A stretch of 64,000 nt of DNA from Paracoccus sulfuroxidans. GTDB taxonomy: Bacteria; Pseudomonadota; Alphaproteobacteria; Rhodobacterales; Rhodobacteraceae. The stretch covers positions 62,001-126,000 of the forward strand of contig NZ_VLKU01000003.1 in NCBI RefSeq assembly GCF_007830335.1. Direction: 5' to 3'. This document shows positions 43,520 to 52,428 of this stretch, one piece after another. The notes beneath the pieces were generated by a model. That model saw only the letters and a program-made list of their open reading frames with translations, was not told where the DNA came from and did no database searches. A program made the translations under genes and the position numbers. How positions within the stretch are numbered: the stretch's first letter is position 1; every line of letters begins with the position of its first letter.

Positions 43520-45802
43520 ATGAGCGACGACAACACCCCCCGCAAATCCCGCATCACACGTGAAGAGGCGCTGGCCTATCACATGGAGCCGCGGCCGGGG
43601 AAGTTTGATGTCGTCGCCTCGACCCCCATGGCGACGCAGCGCGACCTGTCGCTGGCCTATTCGCCGGGCGTGGCCGTGCCGGTCGAGGCGATCGCCGCCA
43701 ACCCCGAAACCGCCTATGACTATACCGTCAAGGGCAACATGGTCGCCGTGGTGTCGAACGGCACCTCGATCCTGGGGCTGGGCAATCTGGGCGCGCTGGC
43801 CTCGAAACCGGTGATGGAGGGCAAGGCGGTGCTCTTCAAGCGCTTCGCCGACGTGAACGCCATCGACATCGAGCTGGACACCGAGGACGCCGATGAGATC
43901 ATCAAGGCCGTCCACCTGATGTCGCCCACCTTCGGCGGCATCAATCTTGAAGACATCAAGGCGCCCGAATGCTTCATCATCGAGCAGCGCCTGAAAGAGC
44001 TCTGCGACATCCCCGTCTTCCACGACGACCAGCACGGCACCGCCGTGATCTGTGCCGCAGGGCTGATCAACGCGCTGGAGATGTCGGGCAAGAAGATCGA
44101 GGACGTGCGCATCGTCCTGAACGGCGCGGGCGCGGCGGGCATCGCCTGTCTGGAACTGGTCAAGGCCATGGGCGCGCGCCAGGAAAACTGCATCATGTGC
44201 GACACCAAGGGCGTGATCTATCAGGGACGCACCGAGGGCATGAACCAGTGGAAATCGGCTCATGCCGTCGTGACCGAGGCGCGGACGCTGGATGATGCGA
44301 TGCGGGGGGCCGATGTGTTCCTGGGCGTCTCGGCCAAGGGGGCGGTCACGCCTGCGATGGTGCAGTCGATGGCCGACAATCCGGTGATCTTCGCCATGGC
44401 GAACCCCGATCCCGAGATTACCCCGGAAGAGGCCCATGCCGTCCGTCCCGACGCCATCGTTGCGACCGGCCGCAGCGATTATCCGAACCAGGTCAACAAC
44501 GTTCTGGGCTTCCCCTATCTGTTCCGGGGCGCGCTGGACATCCACGCCCGCGCCATCAACGATGAGATGAAGATTGCCTGCGCCCGCGCGCTGGCCCAGC
44601 TGGCGCGCGAGGACGTGCCCGATGAGGTCGCCGTCGCCTATGGCCGCAAGCTGCAGTTCGGCCGCGATTACATCATCCCGACGCCCTTCGATCCGCGCCT
44701 GATCCACGTCATTCCTCCGGCCGTCGCGCAGGCGGGGATGGAGACCGGCGTTGCCCGCCGCCCGATCATCGACATGGAGGGTTATGTCCAGTCGCTGAAG
44801 GCGCGGATGGACCCGACGGCGGCCATTCTGCAAGGCATCCACGCGCGCGCGCGTCAGGCGCAGGCTCGCATGATCTTCGCCGAGGGCGACGACCCGCGCG
44901 TGCTGCGCGCCGCCGTCGCCTGGCAGCGGGGCGGCATGGGCACCTCCCTTGTCGTCGGGCGCGAGAATGACGTGAAAGAGAAGCTGGAAGCCGCAGGCAT
45001 GGGCGATGCCGCGCGCGAACTGACCATCGTGAACGCCAGCAATTCCCGACATCTGGACCAGTATCATGACGCGCTTTATGCCCGGCTGCAGCGCAAGGGC
45101 TTCGACCGCGAGGATTCGAACAAGCTGGTCAACCGCGACCGCCATGTCTTTGCATCGCTGATGCTGATGCATGGCCATGGCGACGGGCTGGTGACCGGTG
45201 CTACGCGCAAGAACGCGCATGTCCTGTCGCAGATCGGACGCGTCTATGATGTGACGCCGGCTGACGGCGCCGTCGGCATCACCGCCGTGCTGCACAATGG
45301 CCGGGTGATCCTGATGGGCGACACGCTGGTCCATGAATGGCCCGAGGCCGAGGATCTGGCCGATATCGCCACGCGCGGCGCGCATGTCGCCCGTGGGCTG
45401 GGGCTGGAGCCGCGGGTGGCTTTCCTCTCCTTCTCGAACTTCGGCTATCCGGTCAGCGAACGCGCCGTGAAGATGGCCAATGCCACCGAGGTTCTGGACC
45501 GGCGCGGCGTTGATTTCGAGTATGAGGGCGAAATGACTGTCGACGTGGCGCTGAACCCGGCGCAGGCGGCGAAATTCCCGTTCTCGCGTCTGACGGGTCC
45601 GGCAAACGTCATGGTGGTTCCGGCGCGGCACTCGGCCTCGATCTCGGTCAAGCTGTTGCAGGAAATGGCCGGGGCGACGGTCATCGGGCCGATCCTGACG
45701 GGCGTGCCGCAGCCGATCCAGATCTGCTCGACCGTGTCGACGGTGAACGACATCCTGAACATGGCCGCGATTGCAGCGGGCAAGCTGGGTCAGGTTCGTT
45801 AA
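43520..45802 (+). CDS. maeB: NADP-dependent malic enzyme, MaeB type
   Basis: The 760-residue enzyme oxidatively decarboxylates malate to pyruvate, giving NADPH. It has a malic enzyme N-terminal half (SLAYSPGVAVPV, FKRFADVNAIDIEL, DDQHGTAVI, NGAGAAGIACLELV, FAMANPDPEI) and a C-terminal phosphotransacetylase-like half (about residues 430-755: LIFAEGDDPRVLRAA, LMLMHGHGDGLVTGATR), which is regulatory in this class. I chose the ATG at 43520 behind CAGGAGGACGAC; an in-frame TTG 51 bases upstream is less likely. Confidence 0.96.
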   Translation: MSDDNTPRKSRITREEALAYHMEPRPGKFDVVASTPMATQRDLSLAYSPGVAVPVEAIAANPETAYDYTVKGNMVAVVSNGTSILGLGNLGALASKPVMEGKAVLFKRFADVNAIDIELDTEDADEIIKAVHLMSPTFGGINLEDIKAPECFIIEQRLKELCDIPVFHDDQHGTAVICAAGLINALEMSGKKIEDVRIVLNGAGAAGIACLELVKAMGARQENCIMCDTKGVIYQGRTEGMNQWKSAHAVVTEARTLDDAMRGADVFLGVSAKGAVTPAMVQSMADNPVIFAMANPDPEITPEEAHAVRPDAIVATGRSDYPNQVNNVLGFPYLFRGALDIHARAINDEMKIACARALAQLAREDVPDEVAVAYGRKLQFGRDYIIPTPFDPRLIHVIPPAVAQAGMETGVARRPIIDMEGYVQSLKARMDPTAAILQGIHARARQAQARMIFAEGDDPRVLRAAVAWQRGGMGTSLVVGRENDVKEKLEAAGMGDAARELTIVNASNSRHLDQYHDALYARLQRKGFDREDSNKLVNRDRHVFASLMLMHGHGDGLVTGATRKNAHVLSQIGRVYDVTPADGAVGITAVLHNGRVILMGDTLVHEWPEAEDLADIATRGAHVARGLGLEPRVAFLSFSNFGYPVSERAVKMANATEVLDRRGVDFEYEGEMTVDVALNPAQAAKFPFSRLTGPANVMVVPARHSASISVKLLQEMAGATVIGPILTGVPQPIQICSTVSTVNDILNMAAIAAGKLGQVR

Positions 45803-45815
45803 TCAGACGTTGGAG

Positions 45816-45850
45816 CCTGCCCCGGAAAAATCCGGGGCAGGGCGGTTTTT
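45816..45850 (+). terminator. Rho-independent terminator of malic enzyme gene
   Basis: CCTGCCCCGGA (45816-45826) pairs perfectly with TCCGGGGCAGG (45831-45841) across an AAAA loop, and GCGGTTTTT follows. It lies 13 bases after the malic enzyme stop and ends at the stop codon of the convergent RTX gene. Confidence 0.9.
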
Positions 45851-47055
45851 CAGGCGAAGGTGAAATCGTCCGCACCAAGAAGCCTGTGGTCGAAATTTGT
45901 AAGCGTGATCGAGACATTGCCGAAGCTGATGCGTGCATCCGCGCCAAGGTCAGTGATCGTAAGCTGATTGAAGGATTTCGGGCCGCCCTGAATGGTGATG
46001 CGGTCCTGCAAGTCGGTGAAATCGGTAATCCGGTCATTGCCGTCGCCAAGCGCGAAGACAAAGCGGTCCTGCCCCTGACCGCCGGTCAGCGTGTCGTTAC
46101 CCAGACCGCCGCGCAGGGTGTCATTCCCGGCACCGCCCAGCAGCCGGTCATTCCCGCCCAGACCCCACAGCAGATCCTGCCCCGCGCCACCGTCCAGCGT
46201 ATTGGCCAGGGCGCTTCCATAAAGCACGTCATTGCCCGCGCCCGAGATGACATTCTCGACGTTGCGGATGATGTCGGTGCCTTGTCCGGTGACCTGCGCC
46301 GTGGTCTGGAAAAGGTTCACCTTGATCGCTGCCGTGCCGGTGAAGCGCAGAGTGTCGATGCCCGAGCCGCCGTCGATCAGGTCGTTGCCAAGCCCGCCAT
46401 CCAGTACGTCGTTCCCGGTGCCGCCGTCCAACTTATCCGCCCCGGCACCACCGGAAAGAGTGTCCGACCCGGCCATGCCCAACAAGATGTTGTTGCCCGC
46501 ATTGCCGGTGATCGCGTTTGACAGACCATTGCCGGTGCCGTTGAGCGCGGCCTGACCCATCAATGTCAGATCTTCCAGATTCGATCCGAGCGTCCAGCTG
46601 ATCGAGCTTTGCACCAGATCGCGCGGGTTCGGGACGTTCTGGAAGAAGGGCACGAAGCTTTCCTGGATCTGATCCAGAAGCGAGTTCACGACATAGGTGT
46701 CCGCCCCGTCGCCGCCGACCATCGTGTCGGCTCCAAGGCCGCCATCCAGCAGGTTACCGCCACTCCCGCCGACCAGCCGGTCATTTCCGGCCCCACCGCG
46801 CAGGGTGTTGTAGCCGTCGCCGATCCAGGCATCCAGAAGGTCATTGCCGTCACCGCCGTCCAGCAGGTTGCCCGAGGCCCCGCCCTTCAGCGTGTCATGC
46901 CCAAGCCCACCGATCAGATGGTTGTAGTGCAGAAACGCGCCCTCCAAATAGTCGTCTCCGGCAAGACCGTTCATCTGTACGGTGTCGGTGAAAGGGAAGA
47001 GATTGGGCGCGATCAGCCGATCGTTTCGCGCTGTACCATTGATGATTCTGGGCAT
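45850..47055 (-). CDS. RTX calcium-binding protein
   Basis: The 401-residue protein consists mostly of RTX nonapeptides (GGxGxDxLx; for example GGAGNDRLVGGSGGNLLDGG and GGLGNDLIDGG). A C-terminal segment reading GQDRFVFALGDGNDRITDF is common in type I secreted RTX proteins. There is no N-terminal signal peptide. I chose the ATG at 47055 behind an AGGTA; the frame extends 19 residues upstream. No enzymatic domain is visible, so it is probably a secreted structural or surface protein. The type I exporter is not in the window. Confidence 0.86.
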   Translation of the reverse strand: MPRIINGTARNDRLIAPNLFPFTDTVQMNGLAGDDYLEGAFLHYNHLIGGLGHDTLKGGASGNLLDGGDGNDLLDAWIGDGYNTLRGGAGNDRLVGGSGGNLLDGGLGADTMVGGDGADTYVVNSLLDQIQESFVPFFQNVPNPRDLVQSSISWTLGSNLEDLTLMGQAALNGTGNGLSNAITGNAGNNILLGMAGSDTLSGGAGADKLDGGTGNDVLDGGLGNDLIDGGSGIDTLRFTGTAAIKVNLFQTTAQVTGQGTDIIRNVENVISGAGNDVLYGSALANTLDGGAGQDLLWGLGGNDRLLGGAGNDTLRGGLGNDTLTGGQGQDRFVFALGDGNDRITDFTDLQDRITIQGGPKSFNQLTITDLGADARISFGNVSITLTNFDHRLLGADDFTFA

Positions 47056-47138
47056 GTCTGTACCTGAGAACGAAGTTAGCCCCAGCCTAGCCCGCGCGCA
47101 GGCGTGTATCAAATAAAATTCAATAAAATCAAATAATT

Positions 47139-47157
47139 GGTTAACAGAACGTTAACC
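47139..47157 (-). terminator. Inverted repeat downstream of trhO, T-rich on minus strand
   Basis: GGTTAAC (47139-47145) and GTTAACC (47151-47157) form a perfect stem with a 5-base spacer. Read on the minus strand it follows the trhO stop and is followed by an A/T-rich run. A terminator for trhO is likely; an operator for the RTX gene downstream is the alternative. Confidence 0.45.
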
Positions 47158-47163
47158 CTGCCG

Positions 47164-48060
47164 TCAATCGGCGTCCTGCGTATAGCACTCGCCCCGGTCC
47201 GCCTGCCGCTGGCGTTCACGGAAGCGCGCACGGTCGGCGTCGGTGTATTCGCCGTGGCATTGGTGGCAGGAGGCGCCTTCCTCGAATTCCGGGCGCAGCT
47301 TGTCGGCGGCGGAAATCGGGCGGCGACAGGCGTGGCAGAGGTCATACTCGCCCTGTTTCAGCCCGTGGCCAAGGCTGACGCGCTTGTCGAAGACGAAGCA
47401 TTCGCCCTGCCAGAGGCTGTCGTCCTGCGGCACCTCCTCGAGGTATTTCAGGATCCCGCCTTTCAGGTGAAAGACCTGATCGACGCCTTCGGACAGCAGG
47501 AAATTCGTCGATTTCTCGCAGCGGATGCCGCCGGTGCAGAACATCGCGATGCGCTTGTTGTGGAAGCGATGAGCGTTCTCGCGCCACCAGGCGGGGAAAT
47601 CGCGGAAGCTTTTCGTCTGCGGATCGACCGCGCCTTCGAAGGTGCCGATACGGACCTCGTAATCGTTGCGGGTGTCGATCACGGCGACATCGGGGGCGCT
47701 GATCAGCGCGTTCCATTCGCTGGCCGTGACGTAATTCCCTACCGAGGCGGTGGGGTCGACGTCCGGCTGTCCCATGGTGACGATCTCGCGCTTCAGGCGG
47801 ACCTTCATGCGACCGAAGGGCATCTCGGTCGCGGTGCTTTCCTTCCACTCCAGCGTGGCGCAGCCGGGCAGGGCGCGGATGTGGTCCAGCACGGCGTCAA
47901 TGCCCGCGCGGGTACCCGCGATGGTGCCGTTGATGCCTTCGCGTGCCAGCAGCAGCGTGCCGCGCACGCCATTGGTGCAGGCGATCCGCGCCAGCGGCGC
48001 CTTCAGCGCCTGGGGGTCGGGAAAGCGGGTGAAATGGTAAAGCGCGGCGACGGTCAGCAT
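47164..48060 (-). CDS. trhO: tRNA uridine(34) hydroxylase TrhO (rhodanese-like)
   Basis: The 298-residue protein has an N-terminal acylphosphatase-like region (MLTVAALYHFTRFPDP, REGINGTIAG), a rhodanese domain with the active-site loop CTGGIRCEKS, and a C-terminal cysteine cluster (CHACRR and CHQCHGEY) that may bind metal. This layout matches TrhO/YceA, which hydroxylates wobble uridine in tRNA. I chose the ATG at 48060; the frame is open for 588 bases upstream, but that stretch is antisense to pncA. Confidence 0.93.
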   Translation of the reverse strand: MLTVAALYHFTRFPDPQALKAPLARIACTNGVRGTLLLAREGINGTIAGTRAGIDAVLDHIRALPGCATLEWKESTATEMPFGRMKVRLKREIVTMGQPDVDPTASVGNYVTASEWNALISAPDVAVIDTRNDYEVRIGTFEGAVDPQTKSFRDFPAWWRENAHRFHNKRIAMFCTGGIRCEKSTNFLLSEGVDQVFHLKGGILKYLEEVPQDDSLWQGECFVFDKRVSLGHGLKQGEYDLCHACRRPISAADKLRPEFEEGASCHQCHGEYTDADRARFRERQRQADRGECYTQDAD

Positions 48061-48201
48061 GGCTGGCCCATAGCGCCGCAGGCGTTTCGGATCAAGATGC
48101 GGGGCGGGGATTCGGGCGTGATCCCTGCGACAAAGGGATGGTTTCACCGATTGACGCTCGTTTCCCGGACCCCTACGACTTTGGCAAACGGAGATTGGAC
48201 C

Positions 48202-48798
48202 ATGACCAAAGCCCTGATCGTCGTCGATATGCAGCTGGACTTCTGTCCGGGCGGGCGTCTTGCCGTCGCGGGCGGGGATGAGATCGTCGCGCCGATCAAT
48301 GCGATGATGGACGGTTTCCAGACCGTGGTCCTGACGCAGGACTGGCATCCTGCGGATCACGCCAGCTTTGCCGACAACCATCCGGGCGCCGAGCCTTTTT
48401 CGGTCACGGAAATGCCTTATGGCCCGCAGGTGCTGTGGCCGCGCCATTGCGTCATCGGCTCGGACGGGGCCGGGTTTCACCCGGGCATCCGCACGGACCG
48501 CGCCGATCTGGTGATCCGCAAGGGCAGCAATCCGGCCATCGACAGCTATTCCGCATTCTTCGACAATGACCACCGCACCGCGACGGGGCTTGCAGGCTAT
48601 CTGCGCGACCGGGGCGCCACGGATCTGACCTTCGTCGGGCTGGCCCACGATTTCTGCGTCGCCTGGTCGGCCATCGATGCGGCCCGTCTGGGCTTCAATG
48701 CCACCGTGGCCGAGGCGGCCTGCCGGGCCATCGACCTTGACGGCTCATTGGCGAAGGCGCGGCAGGACATGCGCGAGACAGGAGTCACCCTGACATGA
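48202..48798 (+). CDS. pncA: Nicotinamidase
   Basis: The 198-residue amidohydrolase converts nicotinamide to nicotinate. Catalytic triad: Asp9 (VVDMQLDF), Lys107 (VIRKGSNP) and Cys152 (HDFCVAWSA). Metal ligands: Asp47 and His49 (QDWHP) and His82 (PRHCVIG). The ATG at 48202 follows a GGAGAT. It overlaps pncB (ATGA at 48795), so nicotinate goes straight to the next salvage enzyme. Confidence 0.95.
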   Translation: MTKALIVVDMQLDFCPGGRLAVAGGDEIVAPINAMMDGFQTVVLTQDWHPADHASFADNHPGAEPFSVTEMPYGPQVLWPRHCVIGSDGAGFHPGIRTDRADLVIRKGSNPAIDSYSAFFDNDHRTATGLAGYLRDRGATDLTFVGLAHDFCVAWSAIDAARLGFNATVAEAACRAIDLDGSLAKARQDMRETGVTLT

Positions 48799-50102
48799 TG
48801 ATACCCACCGTCGACATCGCCACGCGCGTCTATAACCACAAGTGGAAGATCGACCCGATCGTCCGCTCGCTGATCGACACCGATTTCTACAAGCTGCTGA
48901 TGTGCCAGTCGGTGTTTCGCAACCGGCCCGACACCAATGTCACCTTCAGCCTGATCAACCGCTCGACCAGCATCCGGCTGGCCGATCTGATCGATGAGGG
49001 CGAGCTGCGCGAGCAGCTGGATTACGTGCGCGGCCTGTCGCTGACGCGCGGCGAAAGCACCTGGCTGCGCGGCAATACCTTCTATGGCAAGCGCCAGATG
49101 TTCCGCCCGGATTTCATGGAGTTCCTCGAAAACCTGCGCCTGCCCGCCTATCATCTGGAAAAGCGTGACGGCCAGTATGAGCTGACCTTCGAAGGCAAAT
49201 GGCCCGAGGTCATGCTGTGGGAAATTCCCGCGCTCGCGATCATCATGGAGCTGCGCTCTCGCGCCGTCCTGAAGGATATGGGCAAGTTCGAGCTGCAGGT
49301 GCTTTACGCCCGCGCCATGGCCCGGCTGTGGGAAAAGATCCAGGAGCTGGACAAGCTGGGCTCCGACCTGCGCATCGCCGATTTCGGCACCCGGCGGCGG
49401 CACAGCTTCCTGTGGCAGGACTGGTGCGTGCAGGCGATGATCGAGGGGCTGGGCGATCGCTTCATCGGCACCTCGAACTGCCTGATCGCCATGCGCCGCG
49501 ACATTGAGGCCATCGGCACCAATGCCCATGAGCTGCCCATGGTCTATGCAGCACTTGCGACCTCGGAAAATGAACTGCGCCAGGCCCCCTACCGCGTTCT
49601 GGCCGACTGGCACGAGGAACATGACGGGAATCTGCGCATCATCCTGCCGGACACCTATGGCAGCGCGCATTTTCTGGAACACGCGCCCGGCTGGCTGGCT
49701 GGCTGGACCGGCATTCGCATCGATTCCGGCGATCCGGCCGAGGGGGCCGAGCTGGCCATCCGCTGGTGGCAAAGCCGGGGCGAGGACCCGCGCGAAAAGC
49801 TCATCATCTTCTCGGACGGGCTGGACGTCGCCAAGATGGCCGAGCTGTTCCAGCAGTTCCACGGCCGGGTGAAGGTCAGCTTCGGCTGGGGCACGCTGCT
49901 GACGAATGATTTTCGCGGTCTGGTGCCGGGTGATGGGCTCGCGCCCTTCTCGCTGGTGTGCAAGGCGGTGGCGGCCGACGGGCGTCCCACGGTCAAGCTG
50001 TCGGACAACCCCGAAAAGGCCACCGGCCCGAAGGATGAGATCGAGCGCTACAAGCGCATCTTCGAGGTCGGCGCGCAGAAGGCGATGAAGGTCGAGGTCT
50101 AG
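48795..50102 (+). CDS. pncB: Nicotinate phosphoribosyltransferase
   Basis: The 435-residue enzyme joins nicotinate to PRPP, giving nicotinate mononucleotide in NAD salvage. Visible motifs: [17 protein letters not shown] near the N-terminus, [15 protein letters not shown] (the His whose phosphorylation couples ATP hydrolysis in this family), [10 protein letters not shown] and [16 protein letters not shown]. It is translationally coupled to pncA. The stop lies in the loop of a short inverted repeat. Confidence 0.95.
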   Translation: MMIPTVDIATRVYNHKWKIDPIVRSLIDTDFYKLLMCQSVFRNRPDTNVTFSLINRSTSIRLADLIDEGELREQLDYVRGLSLTRGESTWLRGNTFYGKRQMFRPDFMEFLENLRLPAYHLEKRDGQYELTFEGKWPEVMLWEIPALAIIMELRSRAVLKDMGKFELQVLYARAMARLWEKIQELDKLGSDLRIADFGTRRRHSFLWQDWCVQAMIEGLGDRFIGTSNCLIAMRRDIEAIGTNAHELPMVYAALATSENELRQAPYRVLADWHEEHDGNLRIILPDTYGSAHFLEHAPGWLAGWTGIRIDSGDPAEGAELAIRWWQSRGEDPREKLIIFSDGLDVAKMAELFQQFHGRVKVSFGWGTLLTNDFRGLVPGDGLAPFSLVCKAVAADGRPTVKLSDNPEKATGPKDEIERYKRIFEVGAQKAMKVEV

Positions 50103-50110
50103 GGGACCTC
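50094..50110. terminator. Short inverted repeat with pncB stop codon in the loop
   Basis: GAGGTC (50094-50099) and GACCTC (50105-50110) are perfect complements. The 5-base loop TAGGG includes the pncB TAG. It sits at the junction with convergent rpiB, has no T-run and only a 6-bp stem. Confidence 0.35.
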
Positions 50111-50555
50111 ACTCCATCGCGGCGATCATCTCGACCCGCGTGGCGTGGCGGCCGCCTTCGAATTCCGCGCCGAGGAAGGCGTCGACAATATCCAGCGCCA
50201 GCGCGTCACCCACGACGCGCGCGCCGATCGACAGCATATTGGCGTCATTGTGCTGCCGGATCATGCGGGCCGAGAATGCTTCGGAACAGACGCCGCAGCG
50301 GATGCCCTTCACCTTGTTCGCGGCCATCATGATGCCCTGTCCGGTGCCGCAGAGGATGATCCCAAGCCTGCAATCGCCCGAGGCGACACGATGCGCGGCG
50401 GCCTCGCCATGTTGGGGATAGGGCGTGCTTTCCTCGGTCATGGGGCCAATATCGACCACTTCCCAGCCCTTCTCGGTCAGATGGGTGGCGATCAGGCCGC
50501 GCAGCCGCAGGGCCGAGTGATCGCTGGACAGCACGATGCGCTTCTTGGCATTCAT
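50109..50555 (-). CDS. rpiB: Ribose-5-phosphate isomerase B
   Basis: The 148-residue enzyme interconverts ribose-5-phosphate and ribulose-5-phosphate. RpiB/LacAB signatures are SSDHSALRLRGLI at the N-terminus, the catalytic Cys in GIILCGTGQGIMMAANK, and GIRCGVCSE with RQHNDANMLSIGARV. Length is typical. It may share transcription with nadE on the minus strand (75-base gap containing a weak hairpin). Confidence 0.95.
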   Translation of the reverse strand: MNAKKRIVLSSDHSALRLRGLIATHLTEKGWEVVDIGPMTEESTPYPQHGEAAAHRVASGDCRLGIILCGTGQGIMMAANKVKGIRCGVCSEAFSARMIRQHNDANMLSIGARVVGDALALDIVDAFLGAEFEGGRHATRVEMIAAME

Positions 50556-50601
50556 TTGGTTCGTTCCTGTTTGTCAGGTCGGGTTTTTGCACTGGCCTGC
50601 A

Positions 50602-50622
50602 CCGCCGGGATCGCCCCGACGG
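50602..50622 (-). terminator. Weak hairpin between nadE and rpiB
   Basis: On the minus strand CCGTCGGG and CCCGGCGG pair with one G-U wobble around a 5-base loop, just after the nadE stop. There is no T-run directly after it. It may attenuate read-through from nadE into rpiB. Confidence 0.35.
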
Positions 50623-50630
50623 CCATGAAT

Positions 50631-52301
50631 TTAAGGCCTGTCGCGCCATTTGTTGACCAGCGGATAGCGGCGGTCCAGCCAGAAGGCGCGGGTCGAGACG
50701 CGAGGCCCGGGTGCTGCCTGATAGCGTTTCCATTCGCTGGTCAGCAGCAGATGCTGGACCTTCATCACCGTGTCGGCGTCAAAGCCGCGGGCGACGATTT
50801 CCTTGACCGAGGCGTCATCCTCGATCAGCCCGGTCAGGATGGCGTCCAGCACGTCATAGGGCGGCAGGCTGTCCTGATCCTTCTGGTCGGGGCGCAGCTC
50901 GGCCGAGGGCGGTTTCGAGATGATGCGCGGCGTGATGACCTCGCCCGCGCGGCCCAGCATCCAGTCGCGATGGTTCTGGTTGCGCCAGCGGCAGGTCTCG
51001 AAGACGCGGGTTTTATAAAGATCCTTCAGGGGATTATAGCCGCCCGCCATGTCGCCATAGATGGTGGCATAGCCGACCGCGACCTCGGATTTGTTGCCGG
51101 TGGTCAGCAAAAGGCCCCCGAACTTGTTCGAAATCGCCATCAGCATCACGCCGCGCAGGCGGGACTGGATGTTTTCCTCGGTCGTGTCGGGCTTGGTGCC
51201 CTCCATCAGATGGGCAAGTGCATCCGTCACCGCGTCACGGGCACCGTCGATCTGCACGGTGTCGATGCGGATGCCCAGACGCCCGGCGCAGTCGCTGGCA
51301 TCCTCAAGGCTCGCGGCCGAGGTGTATTCGCTGGGCAGCATCACGCAGCGCACATTTTCGGGGCCGATGGCATCGGCGGCGATAGTCGCGACCAGCGCCG
51401 AGTCGATGCCGCCCGACATTCCCAGCAGCGCCGTCTTGAAGCCCGATTTGTGCATGTAGTCGCGCAAACCCTCGGTGATCGCGCGGTAATCCTGTTCCCA
51501 TTCATCGGGCTGATGGTCCATGCGACCCTTTTCGGCCCGCCAGCCCTGCGGCGTGCGGATGAAATCGACATGGGTGACGATCTCGTCAAACGGAGCCAGC
51601 TGGACGACCTTTTCGGCGCCGCCCTGCGGTCCGGGGTTCAGGACGAAACTCGCGCCGTCATAGATCTGGTCATCCTGCCCGCCGACCGAGTTCAGATAGA
51701 CCACCGGCAGATCGCTTTCCACGACGCGGGCCACCAGATGCGACATGCGCAGGTCCAGCTTGTTGCGGTGATAGGGGCTGCCGTTCGGGATCACGAGGAT
51801 CTCGGCCCCGCTTTCGGCCAGCGTCTCGGTGACATCGGGCCACCAGGCGTCCTCGCAAATGGGGCTGCCGATGCGCACGCCGTTGATGCTGTAGGGGCCG
51901 CTGATCGGGCCCGGATCGAACAGGCGCAGCTCATCGAACAACTGCTTGTGCGGCAGATCGTGCTTCAGCACGCGGGCAATGACCTTGCCGCCTTCCAGGA
52001 TGAAATAGGCGTTGTAAAGCTTGTCGCCCTGCCGGAAGGGGCCACCGATGCCGATGGCGGGACCGTCTGCGCAATCCTGCGCCAGTGCCTCGATGGCGGC
52101 GACCGCCTGATCGGCGAAGACATGTTTCAGCACCAGATCCTGCGTCTGATAGCCGGTGATGAACATCTCCGGCAGCGCCAGCATCTGGGCATCCGCCTGA
52201 CGCGCCTGCTCCCATGCGGCGCGGGCCTTGGCGGCATTGCCCGCAAGATCTCCGACGGTCGGGTTCAGCTGTCCAAGAGTAAGGCGGAAACGATCGGCCA
52301 T
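50631..52301 (-). CDS. nadE: Glutamine-dependent NAD+ synthetase
   Basis: The 556-residue two-domain enzyme makes NAD from deamido-NAD. The N-terminal carbon-nitrogen hydrolase domain provides ammonia (LALPEMFITGYQTQDLVLKH, GSPICEDAWWPDV with the nucleophile Cys). The C-terminal synthetase has the ATP pyrophosphatase loop LGMSGGIDSALVATIAAD and GNKSEVAVGYATIYGDMAGG. I chose the ATG at 52301 with GGGAGA upstream; a GTG directly before it is in frame. It completes the salvage route begun by PncA and PncB on the opposite strand. Confidence 0.96.
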   Translation of the reverse strand: MADRFRLTLGQLNPTVGDLAGNAAKARAAWEQARQADAQMLALPEMFITGYQTQDLVLKHVFADQAVAAIEALAQDCADGPAIGIGGPFRQGDKLYNAYFILEGGKVIARVLKHDLPHKQLFDELRLFDPGPISGPYSINGVRIGSPICEDAWWPDVTETLAESGAEILVIPNGSPYHRNKLDLRMSHLVARVVESDLPVVYLNSVGGQDDQIYDGASFVLNPGPQGGAEKVVQLAPFDEIVTHVDFIRTPQGWRAEKGRMDHQPDEWEQDYRAITEGLRDYMHKSGFKTALLGMSGGIDSALVATIAADAIGPENVRCVMLPSEYTSAASLEDASDCAGRLGIRIDTVQIDGARDAVTDALAHLMEGTKPDTTEENIQSRLRGVMLMAISNKFGGLLLTTGNKSEVAVGYATIYGDMAGGYNPLKDLYKTRVFETCRWRNQNHRDWMLGRAGEVITPRIISKPPSAELRPDQKDQDSLPPYDVLDAILTGLIEDDASVKEIVARGFDADTVMKVQHLLLTSEWKRYQAAPGPRVSTRAFWLDRRYPLVNKWRDRP

Positions 52302-52428
52302 CACGGTCTCCCTGCTGGATTTGGTTCAAGTGATAGGCGACGACGCGGCAAAGGAAAAGTCGGCCTTTGCGCCCGGGCGCGCCATCGGGTAAAGGGGCGT
52401 GAAGAACAAACAGGCGGAGGCAGGACCG

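Noticed and set aside
43025..45631. An 868-codon open frame antisense to lacI and maeB
   Set aside because: It spans the intergenic gap between two well-supported genes and has no motif.
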